Of a stretch of 64,000 bases of DNA, positions 7,807-18,039 are shown one piece after another (position 1 is the stretch's first letter; each line of letters opens with the position of its first letter). Both the position numbers and the translations under genes were made by a program. This DNA comes from Diacronema lutheri (Eukaryota; Haptophyta; Pavlovophyceae; Pavlovales; Pavlovaceae): the NCBI GenBank assembly GCA_019448385.1, contig JAGTXO010000024.1, positions 288,001-352,000 of the forward strand, given 5' to 3'. The notes below the pieces were generated by a model. It was not told the DNA's origin. It saw only the letters and a program-made list of their open reading frames with translations, and made no database searches.

Positions 7807-10111
7807 TCAGCTCGCCGTCTTATCGTTGACGATGCGCGCGAGCTCGTCGAGCCGAGCGGTGCGCTCGTACATGAGCCGCTTGACGCCATCACGCGCCTCG
7901 TCGCTCATGTGCAGCTTGCGCACATCGGCGAAGGGCATCACGCCAGTCGAGAGGTACGTCTCCCACCGCCGCTGCTCGGCAATCTCGTGCACCATGAAGT
8001 CGACGCCCATCAGCGTTGTGTATAGGTACTTTGAGAGAATCGAGAAGAGGATCGCGAGGGCGAGCTGCGGGTTTTTGAACTCCTTGAGCGCGTTCTCGAT
8101 GAGCTCGCGCGCATCCGTGAAGAAGATGAAGTAGACGATGCACGAGTACGCAACCGACGTGTACATGATGATGTAATAGTTCATCCACGTGAGCACCTGG
8201 CGCATCTTGTGGTCGGTCATCGGCTTCGTTACGTTGAAATGCAGCCCTGCGCCGCGCCGCGCGCGCCGCGCGCACCGCGCGCGCCGCGCGCGCCGCGTGA
8301 GCGCGGCCGCTGCGCGCGCTCCGCGCGCGGTGCGCGGTGCGCTCACCGAGCACAAAGTAGGTCATTGGGCCGTAGGCGAGGAGGAGCAGGCCCATGAGCA
8401 TGATCAGGTTGCCGAGGAGCTGGAAGATGATGTTGTACATGCACCAGACGAGGGGGCAGTAAAGCCACGGCAGCATCAGGATGAACATACCCGGGATGGA
8501 CGACTGCGGCACGAGCGTCTTCGCGCGCATCGCGCCGCGGATCAAGCCGGGCGCGAGGGAGATGGCGGCGGGCACCATGATCTGGAAGCTCATCAGCGCG
8601 TGCGCCAGCCCGATCGTCAGCTCGACGTACCCGCGCATCTGCTCGATGAGCTTCGAGACGACGAGCATCAGCTCAGCCGAGCCCGCGCCGCCCTCGGAGC
8701 CGTCGAGGAAGGGCGTCACGCTCGCGCAGATGCCCTTCGCCTGCGCGAGGTACATCTGGTCGGTGCCCGCGCCGATGAGTTGGCGTGCCTGCTCGCAAGC
8801 CACCTTGGCCGCCGCCAGGTTGGCGTTGATTGTCGCGAATGCGCTCCCATCGACCGACGTCCTGCGGGGCGCGGGGAGGGCCGCGAGGCGGGCGGGCGCG
8901 TCGGCGTCGGCGTCGGCGTCGGCGCGCATCGCGACGCCGCTCTGGGCGCGTGCTTTGGACCGGCGCGCCGACATCCCAACGGCGCGCGCGCGGCGCGCGC
9001 CGCACGGGAGCCGGTCGACGACGTTGCACACGTTGTCGACAATGGCAGCGGGGTCGTCTCCCGCGTAGCCCGAGACGAAGCCGCAGAGGTCGAGCAGCGT
9101 CTGTTCGTAGGTGGCGGTGCCAAAGTGCGTGCGGAATTCGGCCGCGTAATCCGCGAAGATGGCGTCCATCGCGTCCCAGTCGACGAACATGCGCACGGGG
9201 ATGATCGAGACGAGGAAGGGCGTCACAAACGTCAGCAGCCACGCCGCGCTGACGAGGCGGAGGGAGAGGCCGTAGCGGTGCCACCGGCTCAGCGCCATCA
9301 GCGTCGGCACGAGCGCGATCCACGCGAACGCGGCGAGGATCACGTCGAGGATCACGTCGATCTGCTTCGCGGGCAGCGCGGTGCGCGCGAGCGCGATCTG
9401 CACAATCTTGCTCTGGTACTCGACGAAGGGCATCGTGCACTCGCGGCGGTCGGGCTGGGCGTACGTGTAGAAGCTCGTGTTGCCCCCCGGGCTCTTGTAC
9501 GCCACGTAGATGGGCTGCTGCGCCTCGTACTGGCAGTCGCGCAGCGCGGTGCCGTTGGTCGGCAGGTAAGACGTCTGCTCCATCACGTATAGGTCGTCCG
9601 ACGAGGTGCGCGCGACGGCGGCGAGGAGCGTCGAGGCACCGAGCGCGATGACGAAGCACGCGACCAGCGCCGACCGCCGCCACGTGAGCAGATTGAGCGT
9701 GCCCGTGCTGCGGATGCCGTACGAGCGGTAGAGCTCGGAGCGCTCCTCCTGCGACGCGATCGGGTAGAGCAGCGGCTGCATCGAGCGGAGCGTGTGGAGG
9801 TGACCGAAGCGGATGTAGTTCCAGGTGGTGATGAACACGTTCGTATCCCAGTCTGCCGGGATCCGCGCGAACGACGCGATCACCCGCTTGCGCAGCGAGC
9901 CGATCAGCGTCGAGTCGTCGTAGCCGAGCGAGACGCTCGAGCTGTACATTCGGCGCGGCTTCTCGGCGAGCCGCGGGACGGGGCCGGACGCGTGGGAAGC
10001 GAACGACGGCGCCGTGCGCATCGGCTCCGGCTGGCTCGGCGCTGACGCCGGCGGCGCGCCCGCAGCCAGCGCCGGCCGGATCGGAGGCGACGCGCTCCCG
10101 CCGCTTTCCAT
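7807..10111 (-). CDS. Multipass membrane protein of unknown family
   Basis: Two exons, 10111-8347 and 8246-7807, with a 100-nt GT-AG intron (8247-8346) that joins VLG to LHFNV in frame. About 730 aa from the chosen ATG; an in-frame ATG at 10210 would add 33 aa. Hydrophobic helices include SALVACFVIALGASTLLAAV, DVILAAFAWIALVPTLMAL, AWLLTFVTPFLVSIIPV, and, near the C-terminus, a pair around MFILMLPWLYCPLVWCMYNI and NLIMLMGLLLLAYGPM, plus YSCIVYFIFF after the intron. A large loop between helices 2 and 3 holds an extracytoplasmic-looking segment with cysteines. The last exon ends in a charged cytoplasmic helix (DEARDGVKRLMYERTARLDE). I do not recognise the family; a channel or transporter-like role is only a guess. 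It is divergently placed with the Mpv17 gene. Confidence 0.75.
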
Positions 10112-10360
10112 CGGCGTAGTCGAGCGATACGGCCGGGCGCCGCGAAGTTTGTCTTTGGCGGGCTCGGTTTTCGTGCCGTTCCACCCGTGACGTAACCGCA
10201 CGCCGCGCATAATCAAAGTGTGTGACACGCCTCCCTCCGAACCGCTCCGCCGACGCGTGCCTCCCGACAGAGGGAGAAAACGGTCCAGCGCAGCCTTGCG
10301 CTCGCTGCAGCATCGCGCTGGTGCCCCGCCTGCGCCAGCTTGCGCCGCACGCCAGGCGCC

Positions 10361-11270
10361 ATGTCGGCGCGCTTCATGCACGCCGCGCAGACCATCGCGC
10401 GGCAGCGCCTGCTCGCCGCCGCGAGCCAACGGTGCGCCGGCCGCTTCTCGTCGGGCGCGGCGGGCACGGCAAAGGCCGCGGCACAGCCGGCGCCACGCGC
10501 GCCGGCGGCGCCGGCGGCGCAGTCGCTGCCGAGCCAGTTCGCCGCGTGGTACGAGGCCTGCCTCGCCGCGCGCCCGCTGCCCACAAAGATGGCCACAAGC
10601 GGCGTGCTCTACGCGGTGGGCGACTGCATGGGCCAGGCGATCGTGAACTCACGCACGCCCGCCGGTGAGCCCAAGCCCGGCTTCGACGTCGGCCGATTCT
10701 TGCGCGCGACGGCGTTTGGCGGCGTTTTCTACCCACCCCTCGCGCACGTGCATTACAACTTCCTCGAGTGGATCGTCGTCAAGCGCTGGGCGGTCTCGAC
10801 GGCGCTGATGCCGTGGGCCAAGATGGTGCTCGAGCAGTTTGTCTACTGGGCCTACTTCTCCAACGCCTACTACCACGCGGTCCTCGGCGCGCTGCAGGGC
10901 ATGGGCCCTGCGCAAATCTACCAGCGCGTCGCCGACACGCTGTGGGACACGCTCAAGGCGCAGTGGGCCTTCTGGATCCCCGTGCAGCTGCTCAACTTCA
11001 AGTTTGTCCCGCTCCGACACCAGGCGCGCGCCCGCGCGCGCCCGCGCGCCCGCGCCGCGCCGCGCTGGACGGAGCGCGCGGCGCGCGCTGAGGCACTCGC
11101 ACTGCGCGTGCCGCGTCCGCTCGGCTCTCGCCGCGCGCCCGCAGCTCAACGTCGTGCTGCTCGTGTCGCTCGTGTGGACCACCTTCCTGTCGATCGCCTT
11201 TCCGCCGGCCAAGCTGAGCGCGCCCGACGAGGAGAAGCCGGCGCCCAGCGCAAAGCGCACGAGCAAGTGA
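10361..11270 (+). CDS. Mpv17/PMP22-family membrane protein
   Basis: Small four-helix membrane protein of the Mpv17/PMP22/Sym1 family, found in mitochondrial inner or peroxisomal membranes. Exons are 10361-11023 and 11145-11270. The intron (121 nt) begins GC, not GT, and ends AG; the join is in phase 0. Family marks: WYEACLAARPLPTKMATSGV near residue 60, GDCMGQ, the AFGGVFYPPLAHVHYNFLE block, and PVQLLNFKFVPLRHQ, then LNVVLLVSLVWTTFLS after the intron. The first 40 residues are Arg/Ala/Ser-rich with FSSG, which would suit a mitochondrial presequence. An in-frame upstream Met exists at 10340. Confidence 0.9.
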
Positions 11271-12113
11271 GCCAGGCGCGTGAGCCAGGCGCGTGAGGCA
11301 GGCGCGCGGCGAGCGCGGCAGCCGCCGGCCGGCCCGCCTCCCGGCTCGCCGCCCCGCCCGATCACCCACCAACCGGCTGCTCGGTCTGCCGTGCTCTACA
11401 ATTCGCTGCGACGACCCTCCCGCGGCGAGCACGGCAGTGGCCCCCGGCCCGACGCTCCCATGGCGCCAGCACGGCGCCGGGCCTTAAAGCCCCCTCTGAG
11501 CGCACACACCGTATGGGGACAGGGCGCCGGGTGTCGCCCAAAGCGGCCGCCTGTCGCGGCGAGCGCAAGCGGGTCGTGCATGTTGTGCCGACTGTCGGCG
11601 CAGGCGACGCGGCCCGCGGTCGCATCGAGCAACGCGGCGTCCAGCGCGCGTCGCGCCGCGGGCCAGCTGGCCGTCGGCGGCGTCGCGCTGGGCGACGGCG
11701 GCTGCACGTGGCCGGCAAGCCGCGCCGTCGCACGTTGGCGAGAGCGCATCGTCCGTTGCACCTCCGCCGCTCCGGCCACGAGCGCGACCGCGCCCGGCGC
11801 GCGCGCCGCGCGCGGCGGGCGCACCGCGCCCACCGCGCGCGCCGCCTCCGCTGCGCACGCCGTGTGCAGCGGCGCTGCCGCCGCTGCCGCCCTGGCTGCC
11901 GCGGCCGCCGTCGCCGCCGGCGTCGCCGCCTTCGTCGTCGTCTTCGTCACCGTCGTCGCCACCGCCGGCATCGCCGCCGCCGGCGTCCGCCGCTCCGTGA
12001 CGCTCGTCGTGCGCGCGCTCCTGCTCGAAGGCCACGCCCCACAGCCGCGCGACCTTGACGAAGCGCGTGCGCTCGGACGTGATCTCGTCGCACCACTGCT
12101 CGCCGGCGGCACT
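11271..12113. other. No recognisable gene; short repeats and low-complexity DNA
   Basis: Starts with tandem copies of GAGCCAGGCGCGT around 11269-11300, continuing the Mpv17 3' end. Long open frames here are codon-bias artefacts of high GC. One minus-strand stretch near 12000-12110 (GEQWCDEITSERTRFVKV) looks protein-like and could be a leftover exon of the PP2C gene to the right, now cut off by the repeat at 12114. An acidic Asp/Gly run follows it. I cannot assign a function. Confidence 0.3.
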
Positions 12114-12440
12114 ATATACTAACGACGCTTCCGACGCGGGGTCAGGAAGTGCGCAGCGAGGCGCCAGGCGGAGCAGGCCCAAGGGCCCACACGCGCCTAG
12201 CCACCGCGCGCCGCCGCCCGCGCGCCGCCGCACCGGTGGCCGCCGTCAACCACACCACCGGCCGACGCGCACGCGCACGCCGAGGCCCGAAGATCGTCGG
12301 CGACGACCGCCACCCCCGAGCCGCCGCCTGCCACGTCGCCAAGCGCCCGCCGCCGCTGCAGAGCGCGACGCCCGCCGCCAGCGAGCCGCCGCCCTCCCCG
12401 CCGCGTCGGAGAGCGGCGTCGGAGAGCGGCTCTCCGGCAG
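12114..12440 (-). mobile_element. Inverted copy of the 38-40 kb repeat tail with ACTAACGACGCTT end
   Basis: Begins ACTAACGACGCTTCC and continues GGTCAGGAAGTGCGCAGC and GAGGCGCCAGGCGGAGCAGG, the reverse complement of the sequence that closes the repeat blocks at 39.1 and 40.05 kb. Homology runs through the AAGATCGTCGGCGACGACCG stretch to at least 12440. Insertion here coincides with the loss of the expected 3' exons of the PP2C gene. Confidence 0.75.
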
Positions 12441-12706
12441 GAGGCGCTCGCAGCGCGGCGGCGGGCGAGGCGGCTCTGCCGCCGCCGACTCTGCACGAGC
12501 GCGCGCGGCGCGCGGCGCGCGCGGCGCGTGCCGCTGCGCGCGCGAGCGGCGCGCGGCGCGCGCGCTGCTGCGCTCGCGCTGTGCTGCACAGGGCTGGCGT
12601 GCCCAACCGCGTGCATGGCCGGCCGCTGCGCGGCCGTCGCTCTCCCGCCAATCGCCGCCGGGCTCGCCTTGCTTGCCAAGCTGAGCGCGCGCGCGTGTGC
12701 ATGTAC

Positions 12707-13359
12707 TCGGCGAGAGAGCACGGTGTGTGGTCGGCGGTCAGCTTCTCAGCCGAGACGCCGCCGCCGCCATCGATCGCGTCGCCGCCGAGCACCGCGTCCG
12801 AGTCGCCGACGTGCGCGATGAGCAGCTGACGGCCGTGCACGAGCGCGACGACGGTCGCAGTCGTGCCGCCCTCGACGGGCAGGCGGCTGTCCGCGTCAAG
12901 CGGGGTGCGCACGCGCGCGTCCACCTCGGGGCCGCCGCTCGACCAGCGCCCGAGCGTGTCGACGAGTCCCGTCGCCCTGCCGATCGCATCGAGCACGCCG
13001 ACGTGCCCCTCGAGGAAGAGCTCTCCAAGCGCCGTCTGCGCGTCCGTGCTGAGCGTGCGCGCCTTCTCCGGCCGGCGCAGCCACGCGCACATGGCGTCGG
13101 CTGCGGCACGCGACGCGATCGCGCCGTGCGCGCCGCCGTGCCCGTCGAGCACGCCGACGACGAGCCCAACCGCCGTGTGCAGCGCAAAGTGGCAATCCTG
13201 GCTAGGACGACCGGGCACGTCAGCGCGCGCACCGCTCGCCGCCGCCGCCGAGCCGCCCGCCGCGCTCGCCGCCGCGTAGAGCGCGCGCACAATGGGCGCG
13301 TCGTCCACACCGCCGGCCCCCTCCGCCGCCGCGCGCGCCCTCTCCTCCTCCTCCTCCTC

Positions 13360-13426
<67 letters not shown>

Positions 13427-14900
13427 TTGCCGCTCGGGGCGCGTCGCGCGCGCCGTCGGCGCGCGGCGGCGCGGCGGCGGCGAGCTCGCGCGCGGCCGCC
13501 TCGTCGGCGCGCCCCTTGGCGTCGGCGCGCTCTCGTTCGCGCTTCTGCGCGTGCGTGTGCACCTCCGCCTCCGCCTCGACCTCAGTGTCGCGCGCCGCCG
13601 CCGCCGCCTCGGCCCCGGCCTGCTCACGCCGGCGCGCGTCGCCGGACGCCGCCTTGGCAGCGGCGGGCGGCGCGCCAGCCGCGCCGGCGGGGCGCGCGCC
13701 CTTGCCGCCCGGCGCGGCGGCCGAGCCGCCCGCCGCGCGCGTGCTCGCCTCCGTGCCCGCGCCGCGCGCGCATCGCCCGTTGAGCCGCGCGTCGAGCGCG
13801 GCGAGCTTGCCCTCGACGGTGGCGCGCTGCTCGGCGGTGAGCAGCGCTGCGCCGGGCGGCGGCGCGACGAGCGCGGCCGCGGGCCGCGCGTCGCGCGCGA
13901 TGCGCGGCGTGCGGCCGTTCGCCGGCCGCCGTGGCGAGAGCGCGCCCGGCAGCAGCGACGCGTCGGCCGCGCGGTCGGCAAGGCTCGCGTCTGCGGCGTC
14001 GGCAGCGGCGATGAGCTCGAGGTAGTCGTCGCGCGCGCCGTCGAGGTCGCCGCTCTTCGCCTTCATGTTGGCCATCGAGATGCCGTCGGCGGGGTGGCGC
14101 TGCAGCGCGTACGCCGCCTGGAAGCAGCCGTGCGCCTCGGCCAGCTCGCCGCGCTCGTTCGCGCCGTGCCCGCCGTCGCGCAGCCGCGCGGCGAGCGCGG
14201 CCGCGCGCGCCTTGAGCGGCGCCGAGACGAGCGGCGACGAGAGCGCGCTCGCGAGCTGCGCGGCGCGGAGCAGGCGCATCGCCTCCGCCGCCTCCGCGCG
14301 CTTCCGCTCCGCCATCGCCGCCTTCGCCTCCGAGATCGCGAGCTGCGGCTCGAGCGCGCTGTCGAGGTGGCGGAGCACGAGCTCGGCGACCGGCAGCGCT
14401 CACGCCTTGAGCTTCATGTTCAGCATCGAGAGGAAGGTGGATGTGGCGCGCTGCGCAGCGTACGCCGACGCAAAGTAGCAGTACACCGCCTTCGGGTCGC
14501 ACTGCTGGTTGCTCGCGAGGCCGAGCGCGTACAGCGCCGCCGCCGGCCGGCCGTCGGCCGCGGCGAGCGCGCGCCGCACGGCGCACGCGGCCTCGGCCTC
14601 GTCCAGCTTGCGCTGCACGGCGGTGAGCTCGGCGGCGAGCGACGCGTCGCGCGCGTCGCCGCCGTCAAGCTCCTCGCGCAGCGCGCGGAACGCCGCCGCG
14701 ACGAGGAAGGGCTCGCCGAGCTTCAGCTGCGCGCCGAGCAGCGACACGAGCGACGACTCGGACGACATGAGCACGTACGAGGCCTCGAAGGCGCGAAGCG
14801 CGCCGCGATAATCACCCTGAGCGTCGAGCGCTAAGCCGCGCGTTGTCAGCTCGTTGTCAACCTCCAGGCATATCTCCTGGAACTCGCGGTGGTCGGCCAT
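12707..14900 (-). CDS. Helical-repeat plus PP2C phosphatase fusion, 3' end missing
   Basis: Reading leftward from ATG at 14900 (a further in-frame Met lies at 15011). The first 170 aa form paired helices with TPR-like spacing (NELTTRGLALDAQGDYRGAL, YCYFASAYAAQRA). An in-frame TGA at 14403 can be removed by a 45-nt GT-AG intron that keeps frame. A second helical set follows (HGCFQAAYALQRHPADGISM), then a long charged linker with an alanine tract. The PP2C domain carries RPSQDCHFAL, VLDGHGGAHGAIAS (metal-binding DGHGG), GTTATVVALVHGRQLLIAHV, GDSDAVLGG and LTADHTPCSLAE. A donor GTACAT follows at 12706. The later PP2C motifs (DGLWD, final DN) are not found; the region where they should be is repeat DNA from 12114-12440. 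The gene is either truncated or has distant exons. Confidence 0.7.
13331..13428. repeat. CCG/TCC trinucleotide array encoding Ala/Glu tracts
   Basis: Runs of TCC and CCG triplets inside the PP2C gene give a six-Glu tract and a long alanine tract on the coding (minus) strand. It is likely length-variable. Confidence 0.85.
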
Positions 14901-15182
14901 CTCCGCGGCCTCCGGCGGCACTCCAGGGACCAAGTCGTTGCGCCGCCGACAACTTTTTTTTAAACGTGCCTTTTTCGCGGTGTTCCCGCCCGAGGAGGAA
15001 CCGTGATACACACGAGCTGCGCAGCGATTTTCGCGTGCACCTGGCCATGCCCGCGCGGCAACTGAGTGCGTTGCGCGTCACGGCGGTGCACATGGGCTGC
15101 ACGCAACGACCAGACCAATCACATTCACACGTCCGATCAAGGCAGATCAGTTCGCCTCCTCCGGAACCATGGCGCGCTTGGA

Positions 15183-15371
15183 CTAATCGACCTCGGCCTG
15201 CACAGATTCGAACGCGTGCGTGAACTCGAGGCGTTGCAGATGGCGAGCACGTGAGTTCGCGTAGTAGGTCTTGTACTCGGTGGCCTGGCTGTCGACCGGC
15301 GAGAGCTCGGGCGAGTTCGGCGGCACGTTGGCGCACTTGGGCTCCGTGCCCGGCTCGAACAGCTGCTGCAC
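15183..15371 (-). pseudogene. Possible DDE-transposase fragment
   Basis: A 62-aa minus-strand ORF contains NVPPNSPELSPVDSQATEYK. The PPNSPELSPVD core resembles the conserved stretch before the last acidic residue in Tc1/mariner and IS630-type transposases (PxYSPDLNPIE). The rest (YYANSRARHLQRLEFTHAFE) is not diagnostic. It sits 8 bp from the 43-bp palindrome at 15379. Tentative; it could be an unrelated protein remnant. Confidence 0.3.
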
Positions 15372-15378
15372 TGCAGCT

Positions 15379-15421
15379 GCGCCTAGCCAACCCGACCTCC
15401 GAGGTCGGGTTGGCTAGGCGC
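15379..15421. repeat. Perfect 43-bp palindrome (21-bp arms, 1-nt spacer)
   Basis: Left arm GCGCCTAGCCAACCCGACCTC at 15379-15399 is given by its key parts CCTAGCCAACCCGACC; its exact reverse complement is at 15401-15421, with C at 15400 between. It overlaps the TAG stop of the sulfotransferase gene (15383-15385). The RNA would form a very stable hairpin at the 3' end. Confidence 0.95.
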
Positions 15422-16396
15422 CTGCTGCCGCCGCCCACCGCCGCGCCCGCCGCCGCGCCGGCAGCAGCCGCCGGCACTGGCACACGCGTGAGAATGAGCT
15501 GGATGGGTTCCAGGTGCACGTCTCAGCGCGATCTTTCCTCGCGCGGCGTGCTCTCCGGTTGGGGACGAGGCCGAGGCCCCCCCATCCCCTCCCCGACCGT
15601 TACTGCACCGGTCGGGCGCGCGCATGCCGAGCGCGGCGTACTCCGCAGCGCTCACGCGGCACAGCGCGCTCCAGCTTGCCTCCGTCACGTCGTACTTGCC
15701 GGACGATTCCTCGCGCGGCGTAGCATGCGCGTAGCCCAACTTGATGGGCCCGCCCTTGAATGCATAGCCGTCGAGCAGCGCGAGCGGCGCTGCGAGCTGC
15801 GACACGTTCCCACGCAGCACGAGCGGCGTGCCGCGCGCGGCGCTGCGCGCGATCGCGGCGCGCACGTGCGAGCTCGACGCAGCTCGGTCGCTCGCAAGAT
15901 CCAAGGCACCGGGATGTACAGCGCACATCAGATGCTGCGGCCGAAAATGTCTGTCCAAGTGGGCTTGCAAGCCTTTGCGGTGCACGTCGTTCAGCGCGGT
16001 TGCATAGTCGTGCATATGCAAGCAGCATGCGCCCGATGTGTTCCCGCTGAGCGCGAGCAGCGGCGCGATGTGCGTTTCGGACTTGTCTTGGAAGCAGCCG
16101 AGGCCAGACGTGCCCGGGCAGCACTTGAGCTTGGAGTGGAACGCGGAAATGTACCGGTCGATGGGGTCGCGCACGACATGCACGTGGACGTCGCCGGTCG
16201 CGCGCGTGAACGACACGCCTGATGCATTCCACTTGGGGAACATGTTGACCGCCAGCCTGCCCGGTGGCTTGCTCCGCCCGACGATCGACAGATAGAGCGC
16301 CAGGAACATCGACGTGGAGCCGCACTTTGGGCCCACGCACATGCTGAGGCTCTTCTTCGTCACGGGAGACGTGAACAGGAACATGGCACCTGGCAT
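15383..16396 (-). CDS. PAPS-dependent sulfotransferase (Sulfotransfer_2-like)
   Basis: Intronless, 337 aa. The 5'-phosphosulfate loop is GPKCGSTSMFLALYL near residue 23 and the 3'-phosphate motif is VVRDPIDRYISAFHSKLKC near residue 75, the two hallmarks of carbohydrate sulfotransferases of the HNK-1/chondroitin type. Cysteines follow at CCPGTSGLGCF and GACCLHMH. Sequons (NAS, NTS, NVS) fit a Golgi enzyme, although the N-terminus (MPGAMFLFTSP) is not a strong signal anchor and a further upstream exon cannot be excluded. The domain should end near ALCRVSAAEYAALG (about residue 255). The following 80 residues are low complexity and run into the palindrome, so the true C-terminus may be shorter in evolution. 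An element with a 12-bp target duplication lies about 100 bp upstream of the ATG. Confidence 0.85.
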   Translation of the reverse strand: MPGAMFLFTSPVTKKSLSMCVGPKCGSTSMFLALYLSIVGRSKPPGRLAVNMFPKWNASGVSFTRATGDVHVHVVRDPIDRYISAFHSKLKCCPGTSGLGCFQDKSETHIAPLLALSGNTSGACCLHMHDYATALNDVHRKGLQAHLDRHFRPQHLMCAVHPGALDLASDRAASSSHVRAAIARSAARGTPLVLRGNVSQLAAPLALLDGYAFKGGPIKLGYAHATPREESSGKYDVTEASWSALCRVSAAEYAALGMRAPDRCSNGRGGDGGASASSPTGEHAARGKIALRRAPGTHPAHSHACASAGGCCRRGGGRGGGRRQQAPSQPDLGGRVG

Positions 16397-16494
16397 TCCT
16401 CCAAGCAGGGGCTAGATCGTGAGGGCGACGGGCTCTCTCTCCAGCTTCTAATATGGGAACAGTATTCATATTCAGTATTATCTGATGTTAGCGC

Positions 16495-16706
16495 CGTTTC
16501 TAAATACTAACGACGCTTACAGGCGGGTCAGCAGGAGGGGCGCGCACGGGGCCGAGGCTGGACAAACGGAGCGAGCGAAAGGGCGCACGCAACATCAGGC
16601 CGAAATCAGGGCGTCGACCCTGTGCACGCCGGCAGCGGGAACGGCCGGGACGGCAAGGACGTGGCAGGACGCGTCATGGGCGGACACCCACACACGTTTC
16701 TAAATA
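16495..16706 (+). mobile_element. 188-bp ACTAACGACGCTT element with 12-bp target duplication
   Basis: Direct repeats CGTTTCTAAATA at 16495-16506 and 16695-16706 bracket an insert that starts CTAACGACGCTTACAGGCGG. Its first about 92 bp match, inverted, the copy at 59.14-59.24 kb, and its first 72 bp match the one at 38.15 kb. It lies in the AT-rich upstream region of the sulfotransferase gene. Confidence 0.8.
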
Positions 16707-16776
16707 GGCCAACTAGTGACTAAACGCATGTCAGCCGTTTCACCGACGACGCCCGCCGGGGGAGGAGCGCGCGTGC

Positions 16777-17589
16777 GTGCTGATTTTACCCGCCCGTCTC
16801 CTCTCGCCACTCGCGCAGCCGCAGCCCCGCCACGGGCGACGCCTTTCCTCCGCTCCAGCCCCCGTCTCGCCGGGCTCGCATCGCATGCCCCGGCCGTGGG
16901 CACGACCGTGGGCGCATACGCGCACGCGACACCAGTCGCGTGCGGCACGCCGGCGCGCCGTGGGCAGCTCGTGCTGGCCGGCATCATTGCTCGTGGTGGA
17001 CGCATCCGTGGGGTGGGACGCGGCGCGGGCCGCGGCCCTCTTCGCGCGTATCCACTCGTGCAAGCGCGCCCGCTCGCCGGGCCGACCGCGCAGCGCGCCC
17101 CCGCGCCGGCCGAGCGCAGCGCGCGCGACGCCGCAGCCGCCCGGCGCGCCCGGAGCAGCGCTCACGGCCGTCGAGGGTGCCAGCGTTCCCCGCCCAGCGT
17201 TCGCTTTGACTGATACGCTCGACCGCGCCGCGCAGAAGCCGAATGCGCCCGCCGTCGGCTCGCTCCACGACGGACACCCGCTCGCTCACATGGATCGCCT
17301 CAGCGTCGCCGCCCTGCTCGGCGGCCACGAGGCCGCGTTCCCGGTGTTCTCGTACATCCCGCATGCAATTCGCGAGGACCTGGTCATCGTCGTGCACAAC
17401 GTCATCGCCCTCCTGCTTGCCGCACGCGATGATGCAAACGAGGTCGATGAGGGCCGCGCGCTCAAGGCGCTTTACGCGCTTCCCACCCTCGCCTTCCGAC
17501 AGCAGCTGGACGCGAACGAAGCTGCCCGCACGCGCATTCAGCTGTGCCTTCTGGGGCGCTGGGAGACCGTGGGTACGCCATCAGGCTGA
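16777..17589 (+). CDS. Hypothetical ORF, possibly the front part of a retrotransposon ORF
   Basis: A 270-aa open frame. The first half is Arg/Pro-rich and probably not protein. From about 17290 it looks real: MDRLSVAALLGGHEAAFPVF, REDLVIVVHNVIALLLAA, ALKALYALPTLAFRQQLDAN and RIQLCLLGRWETV. An L-x-x-L-P-x-L-x-x-R block followed by R-I-x-L-x-x-x-G-x-W resembles the segment preceding reverse transcriptase in some LINE-type polyproteins, but no RT motif follows. The ORF stops 5 bp before the left boundary of the Fanzor island, which may have cut it. Low confidence in the family. Confidence 0.35.
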   Translation: MLILPARLLSPLAQPQPRHGRRLSSAPAPVSPGSHRMPRPWARPWAHTRTRHQSRAARRRAVGSSCWPASLLVVDASVGWDAARAAALFARIHSCKRARSPGRPRSAPPRRPSAARATPQPPGAPGAALTAVEGASVPRPAFALTDTLDRAAQKPNAPAVGSLHDGHPLAHMDRLSVAALLGGHEAAFPVFSYIPHAIREDLVIVVHNVIALLLAARDDANEVDEGRALKALYALPTLAFRQQLDANEAARTRIQLCLLGRWETVGTPSG

Positions 17590-17593
17590 TTGA

Positions 17594-17700
17594 CCATATA
17601 TACGGAGCGTCGCCCCGCAGATCCCCTCAAGCCCCTCCGAGCCTAAGCCAAATCCGATGAGGGGCGCGGTCGAGCGCCCCGAGTGCAGCGCGGGCCGTTC
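17594..17700 (-). ncRNA. Candidate Fanzor-1 right end / guide-RNA scaffold
   Basis: Downstream of Fanzor-1 the sequence holds a perfect 7-bp hairpin (GGGGCGC at 17661-17667, GCGCCCC at 17674-17680), then AATCCGATG (17651-17659, plus-strand reading), and the box CCATATATACGG at 17594. The same order of hairpin, AATCCGATG and CCGTATATACGG occurs downstream of Fanzor-3. In Fanzor and TnpB systems the guide RNA is transcribed from this end of the element. Transcription here is inferred. Confidence 0.45.
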
Positions 17701-18039
17701 GGAAAGACGTCCTTGTGAGGGAGCTCTTTGCTTTTGGCGAGCGCGAGAGCACGACGCGCAGCGTTGCTGCGGCGGCGTGCGGGCGGCGAGCAGCGGTCGG
17801 GCTGCTCGAGACGAGGCTGGAGCAGACGGCGCCGTGGCCGCCGGCGCAGGTGACGCGCGCCGACGAGCCGTAGCGAACGTCCGTGATCCGCGCGGCGGTT
17901 GGAGCGGGCCGGCTGGTGCGGCGCGCTCGGCCATGGGCGGCGGCGTGCACGAGCGTGCCGCGCGCGGCACGCGTCGCCAGCCGCGCGCGACCTGGGCAGA
18001 GCCCGCAAAGCGTCGACCGCTGCGCGGCTCGGCCGTGCG

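Noticed and set aside
13292-13783. Plus-strand Ala/Arg ORFs over the PP2C gene
   Set aside because: Antisense shadows of the CCG/TCC triplet array.
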